Shown: positions 1 to 7,136, counted from the first letter of the stretch. The stretch is DNA of 9,381 nt from an uncultured Burkholderiales bacterium (GCA_937897495.1 CALCBL010000029.1:1-9381), one strand, 5' to 3'. Numbers and translations are program-made. Notes: generated by a model not told the origin, from the letters alone.

Positions 1-429
1 ATTTTGTTGCACCCGCTTGACCAGTTCCCAGCCATCAACCTTGGGCATGAGGAGGTCGATGAGCATGATGTGAGGCCTGAACACAGGCAAATGAAGCAGT
101 GCTTCAATGGCTGAAGCCATGGCGCAGCAGTCGACATGCGGGTGCGCTGAGAGGCAAGTGTCTTGCAAGAGATGCCTTGAGACTGCGTCGTCATCGACCA
201 CCATGACTTTGAGCCGTTCGCTCATGAGCCGCTCGAGTGCGGGTAATTTTTGCTGCTGCAACTGGTAATTTTGAATGGATTCGAGCGAAATGCGCCGGTG
301 ACCCCCTTGGGTGATCCATGCGTGAAGGATTTTCTTGTCAGCCAAGCTTTGAACCGTGCCGACCGACAGCTGAAGAAGCTCAGCGGCTTTGCTGGTGCCG
401 CAGCAAGCGGGGGTGGATAGAGAGGCCAT
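1..429 (-). CDS. HTH-receiver response regulator (partial, C-terminus beyond left edge)
   Basis: Reading from an ATG at 429 down to base 1 gives 143 codons with no stop, so the C-terminus lies outside the window. Residues about 10-55 look like an excisionase/MerR-type helix-turn-helix (SKAAELLQLSVGTVQSL, then WITQGGHRRIS, the recognition-helix and wing pattern). Residues about 73-143 begin a CheY-like receiver domain: VMVVDDDAVSR holds the acidic cluster (D79-D81), and LIDLLMPKVDGWEL holds the expected phosphoacceptor Asp125. The DNA-binding domain precedes the receiver, the reverse of the usual OmpR or NarL order. An in-frame stop lies upstream at 451-453, and only a weak AAGA ribosome site is seen. 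It is probably a cytoplasmic phosphorylation-controlled transcription factor. Its partner kinase is not visible, and the missing part could be just the rest of the receiver or a further domain. Confidence 0.8.
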   Translation of the reverse strand, partial: MASLSTPACCGTSKAAELLQLSVGTVQSLADKKILHAWITQGGHRRISLESIQNYQLQQQKLPALERLMSERLKVMVVDDDAVSRHLLQDTCLSAHPHVDCCAMASAIEALLHLPVFRPHIMLIDLLMPKVDGWELVKRVQQN

Positions 430-452
430 GCATGTCTTGTTTGAAAAACTTC

Positions 453-480
453 AATTTAGCGTGAATTCACGGCATACCAA
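453..480 (-). promoter_or_regulatory. Candidate sigma70-type promoter for the HTH-receiver gene
   Basis: On the minus strand, TTGGTA (475-480) and TAAATT (453-458) are separated by 16 bases, 23 bases upstream of the ATG at 429. Each box is only a partial match to the TTGACA/TATAAT consensus. The spacer holds a perfect palindrome, which is a typical operator position. No experimental evidence; prediction by eye. Confidence 0.3.
460..471. promoter_or_regulatory. 12-bp perfect palindrome, candidate operator
   Basis: CGTGAATTCACG is a perfect inverted repeat without a spacer, 31 bp upstream of the HTH-receiver start codon and inside the spacer of the candidate promoter. Dimeric repressors often bind such a site; autoregulation by the adjacent HTH protein is one option. 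A 12-bp palindrome can also occur by chance, and the protein bound, if any, is unknown. Confidence 0.3.
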
Positions 481-593
481 CTTGCAAACGCATACATTGA
501 CTTTCATTTGACCCGCCTTCACGAGGCAAAAAATGTCGTCTCCTTAGGGACTCTGGGGATGTTCCTTCTCTTCATACCCGATTAGGATCTCTT

Positions 594-606
594 GTGCAAA
601 ATGCAC
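594..606. promoter_or_regulatory. Inverted repeat GTGCA-AAA-TGCAC upstream of ligase operon
   Basis: Two perfect 5-bp arms flank AAA, 60 bases upstream of the ligase ATG at 666. The position fits an operator controlling the ligase-monooxygenase-methyltransferase operon. It does not match a regulator motif that I can name with confidence. Confidence 0.22.
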
Positions 607-665
607 CACGCCTTAAAAAGAACAATTCACTGACCTTATTTCGTATTCTTTTGGAGACTCATTGA

Positions 666-2360
666 ATGCCCGCTCACTATGCTTTTTGGCCCAAAAGACT
701 GCCTTACCAATTGACAGCACCGCAAACATCTTTGTGGATGAATTTGCAAATCAGTGCAATGCGCTATCCCCAAAAAGTGGCCTTGGTGTTCATGGGCAGA
801 ACGTGGACCTATTCACAGTTGCAATTGGAAGCAGAAAAAATTGCTTCGGCTTTGCGCAAGATGGGCGTTAAAAAAGGCGATCGCGTGGTGTTGGACATGC
901 AAAATTGTCCGCAGTTGGTGATCACGCATTTTGCAATTCTGCGCCTTGATGCTGTGGTGGTGCCGGTCAACCCAATGAACCGCACGGAAGAGTTGAAGCA
1001 CTACATCTTGGATCCTGATACCAAGGTGGCTGTGACCACGGCAGACCTCGCACCCGAGTTGGCAGCTGCAAGCAATGCCTTAGAAAAAAAAGAGCGACTC
1101 CAGCATTTGTTGGTCACTCAATTCACAGATGCGTTTGATGCTGCCAACATCGGCCCCGAAGAATTGCCTGAAACTTGGAGCGTCTGGTTAAAGACAGTGC
1201 ATGCCTTGCCTTTGCTTGAAGACGGGCAAGTGCATGCGTGGGCATCTGCTTTACAAGACAAAGTCGAACTGGGCCCTGTCACTGCGCAATCAGAAGATTT
1301 AGCGGTGCTGCCTTACACCAGCGGTACCACGGGCCTGCCAAAAGGTTGCATGCACACGCACGGAACCATCATGCACAACGCCATGTCAAGCGGCTTGTGG
1401 GCCAATGGAACCCCTGAAAACAAATGTTTGTGTGTGGTGCCGATGTTTCACATCACGGGCATGGTCAGTGTGATGCACGCCACCATTTTCATGGGCGCAA
1501 CCCTCATTTTGATGCCGCGTTGGGACAGAGATTTGGCGGGTCGTCTTATCTCCAAATGGAAGGTGACGCACTGGACCAATATTCCCACCATGGTCATTGA
1601 CTTGTTGGGCAGTGCCAATATGGCGCAATTTGATTTGACCAGTTTGCAAAACATTGGGGGTGGCGGTGCAGCCATGCCTGAGGCTGTGGCCCAACGACTG
1701 ATCGATCAATTTGGTCTTCGCTACATTGAAGGTTATGGCTTGACTGAAACTGCGGCGCCTTCACACTCCAACCCACCTGATGCACCCAAAAAACAATGTT
1801 TGGGAATTCCGTTCATGAGCGTGGATGCGCGCGTGGTAGACCCAGAAACTTTGAAAGAGTTGCCCCAAGGTGAATCGGGTGAAATTGTCATGGCGGGACC
1901 ACAAATTTTCAAAGGCTACTGGAAACGACCAGAAGCCACTGCCAGTGCCTTCTTTGAGCGAGATGGCAAATCTTTCTTCCGATCTGGCGACATGGGCCGC
2001 ATCGATGAGGAAGGCTACTTCTTCATGACCGACAGACTCAAGCGCATGATCAATGCCAGCGGCTTCAAGGTTTGGCCCGCAGAAGTGGAGGCGCTGATGT
2101 TCAAACATCCCGCCATTCAAGAGGCCTGCATCATTTCTACCAAAGACGCCTACCGCGGCGAATCAGTCAAGGCTGTCGTGGTGCTAAGGAGTACGCACAA
2201 GGGTCAAGTGAGCGAACAAGACATCATTGACTGGTGCCGAGACACCATGGCGGTTTACAAAGTGCCGCGCGTGGTCGAGTTCCTTGAGGTATTGCCCAAG
2301 AGTGGCAGTGGTAAAGTGATGTGGCGCGCATTGCAAGAAGCAGAAATGGCCAAGGCTTGA
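666..2360 (+). CDS. Acyl-CoA ligase (long/medium-chain fatty-acid-CoA ligase family)
   Basis: A 564-residue ANL-superfamily adenylating enzyme, expected to convert a carboxylic acid, ATP and CoA to acyl-CoA, AMP and pyrophosphate. The full signature set is visible: P-loop YTSGTTGLPKG at 217-227, GYGLTETAA at 356-364, the adenosine-binding SGD at 440-442, the hinge region DRLKR at 456-460, and the catalytic C-terminal lysine in PKSGSGK (K550). The INASGFKVWPAEVE segment (462-474) resembles FadD-type long-chain ligases rather than the GGEWISS type of medium-chain AlkK/DmdB enzymes. Length is normal for the family, with no signal peptide or membrane segment. The ATG at 666 has GGAG at 653-656, 9 bases upstream. 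It is the first gene of a probable three-gene operon, 34 bases before the monooxygenase. The true substrate cannot be read from sequence; an aromatic or branched acid is possible. Confidence 0.9.
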   Translation: MPAHYAFWPKRLPYQLTAPQTSLWMNLQISAMRYPQKVALVFMGRTWTYSQLQLEAEKIASALRKMGVKKGDRVVLDMQNCPQLVITHFAILRLDAVVVPVNPMNRTEELKHYILDPDTKVAVTTADLAPELAAASNALEKKERLQHLLVTQFTDAFDAANIGPEELPETWSVWLKTVHALPLLEDGQVHAWASALQDKVELGPVTAQSEDLAVLPYTSGTTGLPKGCMHTHGTIMHNAMSSGLWANGTPENKCLCVVPMFHITGMVSVMHATIFMGATLILMPRWDRDLAGRLISKWKVTHWTNIPTMVIDLLGSANMAQFDLTSLQNIGGGGAAMPEAVAQRLIDQFGLRYIEGYGLTETAAPSHSNPPDAPKKQCLGIPFMSVDARVVDPETLKELPQGESGEIVMAGPQIFKGYWKRPEATASAFFERDGKSFFRSGDMGRIDEEGYFFMTDRLKRMINASGFKVWPAEVEALMFKHPAIQEACIISTKDAYRGESVKAVVVLRSTHKGQVSEQDIIDWCRDTMAVYKVPRVVEFLEVLPKSGSGKVMWRALQEAEMAKA

Positions 2361-2394
2361 TGAATTATTTTTTGATACTGCAAGTGACTCAAGC

Positions 2395-3429
2395 ATGAGC
2401 CTGAAACTTTCTGTACTGGACCAATCGGTTGCCATGTCTGGCCGAGGGCAAGATGAGTCCATCCGGCAAACGGTGGCTCTGGCCATTGAGGCCGAACGTT
2501 TGGGCTATGCGCGTTTTTGGGTGAGTGAGCATCACGCACATCCCAGCATTGTGGGCACTGCGCCCGAAATTTTGATGGCGGCCATTGCCACACAAACTCA
2601 AAAAATCAGAATTGGCAGTGCGGGCGTCATGTTGCCGCACTATGCTGCCTTGAAGGTAGCCGAACAATTCAGAGTGCTCGATGCATTGGCGCCAGGGCGC
2701 ATTGATTTGGGTGTTGGGCGTGCACCCGGAAGCGACGGCAAAACAGCACAATTGTTGAACCCAGACCGTTATGCCAGCGAAAACTTTCCGCAGCAGGTGA
2801 TGGAACTTCAAGCGTGGGTCAAAGGTCAGCCATTGCCCGCAGGGCATCCTGGTCATGGTGTGTTTGCCTACCCTCAGTCGGCGACATCGCCAGATGTTTG
2901 GATGTTGGGCAGCTCTGACTATGGGGCTCAGTTGGCGGCTCATTTGGGACTGCCTTATGCCTTCGCTTGGTTCATTACGGATGGGCAGGGGGCTGATCAG
3001 GCCTTGCAAATTTACCGCGATACGTTCAGGCCCAGCGCAGGCTTAGACCGACCCAAGGCCACACTTTGTGTTTGGGCTTTAGCGGCTGACACAGACGAAG
3101 AAGCTTGGCATCTTTTCAAAAGCCGCGCGCGTTGGCGAATGGACCGAAATCTAGGTCGCATTGGCCCCATGATGCCGCCTGAGCATGCCGATCGAGACTA
3201 TTCTCAGTCTGAACAAATGGCGCTTGATGCACTCAAGGCCAATGCATTTGTTGGAAGTGCTAAAACAGTGTCAGACAAGTTAAGAGCGGTGGCAACACGG
3301 CTTGAACTCGATGAAATGGCCATCATTACGTGGACGTATGACGCCAAAGCGCAAACGCGTTCGTACGCATTGTTGGCCCAAGAATTCAATTTGAAATCCG
3401 CAATATCTCAGGAGTACACGCATGTTTGA
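2395..3429 (+). CDS. LLM-class flavin-dependent oxidoreductase (luciferase family, group 1)
   Basis: A 344-residue bacterial-luciferase-like TIM-barrel protein. The N-terminus (LSVLDQSVA) and the core motifs FWVSEHH (41-47), GTAPEILMAAIA and RIDLGVGRAPGSDG (102-115) are those of the group related to E. coli YhbW, a group that is mostly uncharacterised. Members are expected to use reduced FMN and, if true monooxygenases, molecular oxygen; the substrate is unknown. The flavin reductase that usually supplies reduced FMN is not in the window. The ATG at 2395 is 34 bases after the ligase stop and lacks a clear Shine-Dalgarno site, but the family N-terminus fits this start. Its 3' end overlaps the next gene by 8 nt, which suggests coupled translation. 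Being placed between a CoA ligase and a zinc methyltransferase suggests a role in their shared metabolism. That is inference. Confidence 0.9.
   Translation: MSLKLSVLDQSVAMSGRGQDESIRQTVALAIEAERLGYARFWVSEHHAHPSIVGTAPEILMAAIATQTQKIRIGSAGVMLPHYAALKVAEQFRVLDALAPGRIDLGVGRAPGSDGKTAQLLNPDRYASENFPQQVMELQAWVKGQPLPAGHPGHGVFAYPQSATSPDVWMLGSSDYGAQLAAHLGLPYAFAWFITDGQGADQALQIYRDTFRPSAGLDRPKATLCVWALAADTDEEAWHLFKSRARWRMDRNLGRIGPMMPPEHADRDYSQSEQMALDALKANAFVGSAKTVSDKLRAVATRLELDEMAIITWTYDAKAQTRSYALLAQEFNLKSAISQEYTHV
3410..3414 (+). promoter_or_regulatory. Shine-Dalgarno site inside the LLM gene for the methyltransferase
   Basis: AGGAG lies 7 bases before the ATG at 3422 and within the last codons of the LLM oxidoreductase gene. 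It supports the 3422 start and hence the 8-nt overlap between the two reading frames. Confidence 0.7.
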
Positions 3430-4441
3430 AACCGCAATTGCAGGCAGCCTTCCCAAGCCAGAATGGTTGGCTGAAACCAACAAGCTTTGGCCTAAGTGGA
3501 TGGCTGAAGGCGATAGCCTGAAGCAAGCCAAAGCTGATGCCACACTGCTCTGGATCAAAACCCAAGAAGATGCTGGCTTGGATGTCATTGGTGACGGTGA
3601 GCAATCACGCCAACACTTTGTGCATGGTTTTCTAGAGCAAGTTGAAGGCATTGACTTTGAAAACAAAGTGACCATGGGCATTCGCAACAATCGCTACGAC
3701 GCACAAGTGCCGCAAGTGGTTGCACCCTTGCGTTTAAAAGGCCGCGTGCATGCTTTTGAAGCTCAATTGGCAAGAGCGCACACCAAGAAAAAATTAAAAT
3801 TCACATTGCCTGGCCCGATGACCATTGTCGATACCGTGGCCGATCGCTTTTATGGCGACAAAGTAAAGATGGCCATGGCCTTTGCAGAGTTGTTAAACCA
3901 AGAAGCATTGGCACTGCAAGCTGATGGTGTTGACATTATTCAGTTCGATGAGCCCGCCTTCAATGTGTACATGGAAGAGGCTGCTGACTGGGGTGTGAAA
4001 GCTTTAGAGCGCGCCGCGCAAGGCCTAACATGCACCACAGCCGTTCACATTTGCTATGGCTATGGCATTCAAGCCAACATCGATTGGAAAAATTCATTGG
4101 GCCACGAGTGGCGCCAATATGAAAAGGTGTTTCCAGCCTTGGCCAAAAGCAGCATCAAGCAAGTGAGCTTGGAATGCTTTCAATCGCATGTGCCCATGGA
4201 CCTGATGGCTTTGCTAGAAGGCAAAGACGTGATGGTGGGCGTGATTGATGTGGCCAGCGATGTGATTGAAACACCTGAACAAGTGGCCGACACCATTGGC
4301 CGTGCGCTTCAGTTTGTGCCCAAGGCGCGCATCATTGCTTGTACCAATTGCGGCCTGGCACCCATGAGCCGCGAAGTAGCCGAAAAGAAATTACAAGCTT
4401 TGGCTGAAGGCGCGCGCATTGCGCGTGAACGCTATCGCTGA
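3422..4441 (+). CDS. Core methionine synthase-type zinc methyltransferase (MetE C-terminal-like, MesD-like)
   Basis: A 339-residue protein corresponding only to the catalytic half of cobalamin-independent methionine synthase MetE (about 750 residues); the N-terminal folate-binding half is absent. The zinc site is intact: H209 and C211 in AVHICYGYG, E251 in SLECFQS, and C310 in CTNCGLAP. GSLPKP (8-13) and FDEPAF (175-180) match the substrate-binding segments. It is therefore expected to methylate a thiol, most likely homocysteine, in the cytoplasm. Core methionine synthases are known to use donors other than methyl-tetrahydrofolate. This one seems closest to MesD of aerobic bacteria, which needs oxygen and a DUF1852 protein, but I assign the subfamily from memory of its motifs. 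No DUF1852 gene is present here; instead a flavin oxidoreductase gene overlaps its start. Alternatives are another thiol alkyltransferase, or a role in breakdown of a methylated compound. It ends directly against bktB. Confidence 0.85.
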   Translation: MFETAIAGSLPKPEWLAETNKLWPKWMAEGDSLKQAKADATLLWIKTQEDAGLDVIGDGEQSRQHFVHGFLEQVEGIDFENKVTMGIRNNRYDAQVPQVVAPLRLKGRVHAFEAQLARAHTKKKLKFTLPGPMTIVDTVADRFYGDKVKMAMAFAELLNQEALALQADGVDIIQFDEPAFNVYMEEAADWGVKALERAAQGLTCTTAVHICYGYGIQANIDWKNSLGHEWRQYEKVFPALAKSSIKQVSLECFQSHVPMDLMALLEGKDVMVGVIDVASDVIETPEQVADTIGRALQFVPKARIIACTNCGLAPMSREVAEKKLQALAEGARIARERYR

Positions 4442-5626
4442 TTACATTCGCTCGAAAATGGCCGCAATACCCTGGCCGCCGCCAATGCACATGGTGACCA
4501 AGGCATAACGGCCATTGATGCGGTGCAGTTCGTGCAATGCTTTGACGGTAATCAAAGCGCCTGTCGCACCGATAGGATGACCCAATGAAATACCGGAACC
4601 ATTGGGATTGACCTTGGCGGGATCCAAACCAAGGTCGCGCGTGACAGCGCAAGCTTGCGCCGCAAACGCTTCGTTGGCTTCGATCACATCCAAATCATTC
4701 ACGGTCAGGCCTGCTTTTTTCAGAGCCAACTGAGTGGCAGGCACAGGACCAATGCCCATGTACTTGGGATCGACACCGGCGTGTGCGTAAGCCACCAAGC
4801 GTGCCAAAGGTTTGACGCCGCGGGCCTTGGCCGCGCCAGCTTCCATCAGGACTACGGCAGCCGCAGCATCGTTGATGCCTGAAGCATTGCCCGCTGTGAC
4901 GGTGCCATTTTCTTTGATGAACACGGGCTTGAGTTTGCCCAGTTCTTCCATGGTGCAGCCAGGGCGGAAATGCTCGTCTGTGTCATAGGCCACTTCGCCT
5001 TTGCGCGTTTTGAGCATGACCGGCATGATCTGATCTTTGAAATAACCGGCTTGCGTGGCGCGTTCTGCACGATTGTGGCTTTCAACGGCCAACTTGTCTT
5101 GGTCTTCGCGGGTGATGCCCCACTTGGCGGCAATGTTCTCGGCGGTCACGCCCATGTGAATGGTGTGGAAGGGGTCGTGCAGTGCGCCCACCATCATGTC
5201 GATCATTTTGGTGTCGCCCATGCGTGCGCCAAAACGGTTGGTGTTGATGGCGTAAGGTGCACGGCTCATGTTTTCTGCGCCGGCGCCAATGGCCACGTCG
5301 GCATCGCCCAGCAAGATGGATTGGCTTGCAGACAAAATGGCTTGCAAGCCTGAACCGCACAGACGGTTGACGTTGAAAGCAGGTGTGCCTTCTGCACAGC
5401 CACCGTTGATGGCGGCAACACGCGACAAGTACATGTCTTTGGGCTCGGTGTTGACCACATGGCCAAACACCACATGACCAACGTCTTTGCCATCGGTATT
5501 GGCGCGCTTGAGAGCTTCGCGCACCACTTGGGCGCCCAATTCTGTGGGGGCAATGTCTTTCAAGCTGCCACCAAACGTTCCAATGGCAGTGCGAACACTG
5601 CTGACCACTACGACTTCACGGCTCAT
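4442..5626 (-). CDS. bktB: Beta-ketothiolase / acetyl-CoA C-acyltransferase (BktB type)
   Basis: A 394-residue thiolase, the same length as Cupriavidus necator BktB and very similar to it as I recall that sequence (start SREVVVVSSVRTAIGTFGGS, end CIGGGQGIAAIFERM). Catalytic residues are in place: nucleophile Cys90 in NRLCGSG, His350 in GHPIGATGA and Cys380 in MCIGGGQG. Thiolases of this type reversibly condense or cleave 3-ketoacyl-CoA, including C5 and longer substrates; they serve beta-oxidation and, in polyhydroxyalkanoate producers, monomer supply. No phaC or phaB gene is present, so degradation is as likely as synthesis. The ATG at 5626 has AGGAG (5633-5637) 6 bases upstream. It is probably the last gene of a rluA-SDR-bktB unit, 78 bases after the SDR gene, and may have its own promoter there, though none is clear. 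Its stop codon touches that of the convergent methyltransferase gene. Confidence 0.93.
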   Translation of the reverse strand: MSREVVVVSSVRTAIGTFGGSLKDIAPTELGAQVVREALKRANTDGKDVGHVVFGHVVNTEPKDMYLSRVAAINGGCAEGTPAFNVNRLCGSGLQAILSASQSILLGDADVAIGAGAENMSRAPYAINTNRFGARMGDTKMIDMMVGALHDPFHTIHMGVTAENIAAKWGITREDQDKLAVESHNRAERATQAGYFKDQIMPVMLKTRKGEVAYDTDEHFRPGCTMEELGKLKPVFIKENGTVTAGNASGINDAAAAVVLMEAGAAKARGVKPLARLVAYAHAGVDPKYMGIGPVPATQLALKKAGLTVNDLDVIEANEAFAAQACAVTRDLGLDPAKVNPNGSGISLGHPIGATGALITVKALHELHRINGRYALVTMCIGGGQGIAAIFERM

Positions 5627-5704
5627 CTGAGTCTCCTTTGAATTGAAATAGATTTAACCCCAAAGTCTGATCGAAAAAGACTACAGGGCGCTGACAAAAG
5701 TCGC

Positions 5705-6463
5705 TTAAGCGTCTCTAACGTCGCTCACGGGGTTGCTGCCAAAGTCGGGGCGAGCCAAATAGTCAAGGATGCGCTTGGCGGCATCTGCTGGTGAGGTGAG
5801 TTGGCCTGTGGCTTTGAGTTGTTGAAAGCCGCCTTGATCTGGAAAGCTTTCGGCTGGGGCGGCGCGCAATTGGATTTGCATGTCGGTATCTATGACGCCA
5901 GGGGCCAAAGACGTTACTTTGGCACCATTGGGTTTCAGGGCCTCTTCTAGGGCCAAACAGCGGGTGAAGTGGTCCATGCCTGCCTTGGCTGCGCAGTAGC
6001 CCGATTGCGAGGCCATGGCACGGCGGCCAAGCCCAGAAGAAATGTTGACCACTTTGCGGGGCATGTGCCAGCTTTCAGTGGCACTGAGAAAGGCTGCGCA
6101 CAATTGCATGGGCGCCTCTAAGCCTACACGCAATGCCATGGCCAGATTGTGCGGGTCTGCTTCACTCAGGGGCCCAATGCGAGGAATGACGCCTGCATTG
6201 TTAATGAGCGTGGCACTTTGAAATTCATTGGGTTTTTGAGCTTCAAGCCAAGTTAGCAATGCCTTGCTGGCCACAGCGCCGTCTGCTAAATCATGAGACC
6301 ACTGCGCTAATGTGGCACCTGATTTTTGAGCAAGTTCAGCCAAGCTGGCTTGTTGATTGCGTGAAATGCAAATGAGCGTATGGCCCGGCTTCAGGAGTTG
6401 CTCGGCAATGGCCAAGCCCATGCCGCGAGAGCCGCCTGTCAAGATGTAGAGGTGTTGTGTCAT
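5705..6463 (-). CDS. Short-chain dehydrogenase/reductase (sepiapterin/benzil reductase-like)
   Basis: A 252-residue classical SDR with a Rossmann fold. Visible are the cofactor loop TGGSRGMG (9-16), NNAG (88-91), the active-site serine region NISSG (140-144) and the catalytic YCAAK (Tyr156, Lys160). Arg13 in the glycine loop and Arg35 after strand 2 suggest NADPH preference. SLAPGVIDTDMQ followed by SFPDQGGF resembles YueD benzil reductase and sepiapterin reductase-like SDRs, so a dicarbonyl or ketone substrate is possible but unproven. I chose the ATG at 6463: the longer start at 6514 would add 17 residues before the conserved N-terminus and overlap rluA, while 6463 has a weak AAGAAGA site and leaves a 17-base gap to rluA. 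It sits between rluA and bktB on one strand, so co-transcription is likely. A perfect CGCTTAAGCG palindrome (5702-5711) spans the stop codon. Confidence 0.88.
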   Translation of the reverse strand: MTQHLYILTGGSRGMGLAIAEQLLKPGHTLICISRNQQASLAELAQKSGATLAQWSHDLADGAVASKALLTWLEAQKPNEFQSATLINNAGVIPRIGPLSEADPHNLAMALRVGLEAPMQLCAAFLSATESWHMPRKVVNISSGLGRRAMASQSGYCAAKAGMDHFTRCLALEEALKPNGAKVTSLAPGVIDTDMQIQLRAAPAESFPDQGGFQQLKATGQLTSPADAAKRILDYLARPDFGSNPVSDVRDA

Positions 6464-6480
6464 GTTGATCTTCTTTCGAA

Positions 6481-7134
6481 TTAAAACGGAACCGTACTTT
6501 CGAATGCCATCCATTCTGCCGTGATTGGATGCTTGAATTGGAGTTCGCGCGCGTGCAATAAAAGGCGAGGAGATTTTGCCAAAATTTCGGGTGTGGCATA
6601 CAAGCTATCGCCCAGTATGGCATGACCGATCGCCATCATGTGCAAGCGCAGTTGGTGGGTTCGCCCCGTGATAGGTTTCAGCTCGACTCGGGTCGTTGCC
6701 TGTAAACAAGCCCCTTGCTGGATGCGCCATTGGGTGTGGCTGGGTTTGCCGTGTTCCCAATCTATTTTGCTTTTGGGGCGGTTGGGCCAATCGATCAACA
6801 AGGGCATTTGAATGTCTTGCCAGGCATCGGCCTGGCTTTCATTTGCACTTTTTAAAATACCGTCGACCACAGCTTCATATGTTTTGTGAACCTCTCTCTG
6901 TGCAAAGGCTTGGCTCAAGCTGCGTTGCACTTCGGGGCCTCTGGCAATGACCACCAAGCCAGAAGTGGCCATGTCCAAGCGGTGCACGGTCAGTGCGTTG
7001 GGCCATTCACTTTGCGCTCTGGCAATAAGGCAGTCTTGTTTGTCTTCGCCGCGGCCAGGCACACTGAGTAAGCCTGAGGGTTTATTCAAAACCACCAGCT
7101 GATCGTCGAGGTAGACCAGATCCAAAAGGGACAT
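6481..7134 (-). CDS. rluA: RluA-family RNA pseudouridine synthase
   Basis: A 217-residue protein that matches my memory of E. coli RluA (219 residues) along its length: LNKPSGLLSVPGR (16-28), the catalytic motif HRLDMATSG (51-59, Asp54), DWPNRPKSK (115-123), GKPSHTQW (129-136), LKPITGRTHQLRLHM (152-166) and GDSLYA. E. coli RluA isomerises U746 of 23S rRNA and U32 of several tRNAs; the same dual role is likely here by homology. The DWPNRPK segment separates RluA from RluC/RluD, and there is no S4 domain. Starts are possible at GTG 7167, ATG 7140 and ATG 7134; AGGG at 7144-7147 is 9 bases from 7134 but only 3 from 7140, so 7134 is preferred. First recognised gene of the rluA-SDR-bktB unit. Confidence 0.92.
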   Translation of the reverse strand: MSLLDLVYLDDQLVVLNKPSGLLSVPGRGEDKQDCLIARAQSEWPNALTVHRLDMATSGLVVIARGPEVQRSLSQAFAQREVHKTYEAVVDGILKSANESQADAWQDIQMPLLIDWPNRPKSKIDWEHGKPSHTQWRIQQGACLQATTRVELKPITGRTHQLRLHMMAIGHAILGDSLYATPEILAKSPRLLLHARELQFKHPITAEWMAFESTVPF

Positions 7135-7136
7135 GG

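Larger units (their letters stand above)
430..665. other. Divergent intergenic region between regulator and acyl-CoA ligase operon
   Basis: This 236-base gap separates two genes transcribed away from each other, so it should hold promoters for both. It contains the 460-471 palindrome on the regulator side and the 594-606 inverted repeat on the ligase side. A small GCCT-TCACG-AGGC hairpin (515-527) followed by an A-run is also visible. No convincing plus-strand -35/-10 pair could be chosen: TTGACT at 497 and TTGACC at 508 lack a good -10 at the right distance. No coding sequence was recognised. Confidence 0.5.

Noticed and set aside
2361..2394. T-run (TTATTTTTTG) after the ligase gene as a possible terminator.
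   Set aside because: No GC-rich stem precedes it, and the LLM gene follows at once on the same strand, so read-through is more likely.
2389..3009. 206-codon minus-strand open frame opposite the LLM gene.
   Set aside because: It has no recognisable domain and lies over strongly conserved LLM coding sequence; a shadow frame.
4970..5353. Long plus-strand open frame (127 codons) across the thiolase gene.
   Set aside because: It is antisense to the motif-rich bktB frame; its His/Val/Gly-rich content reflects the complementary codons.
6464..6514. Longer start for the SDR gene at ATG 6514.
   Set aside because: It adds 17 residues before the normal SDR N-terminus, overlaps the rluA 3' end and lacks a better ribosome site than 6463.
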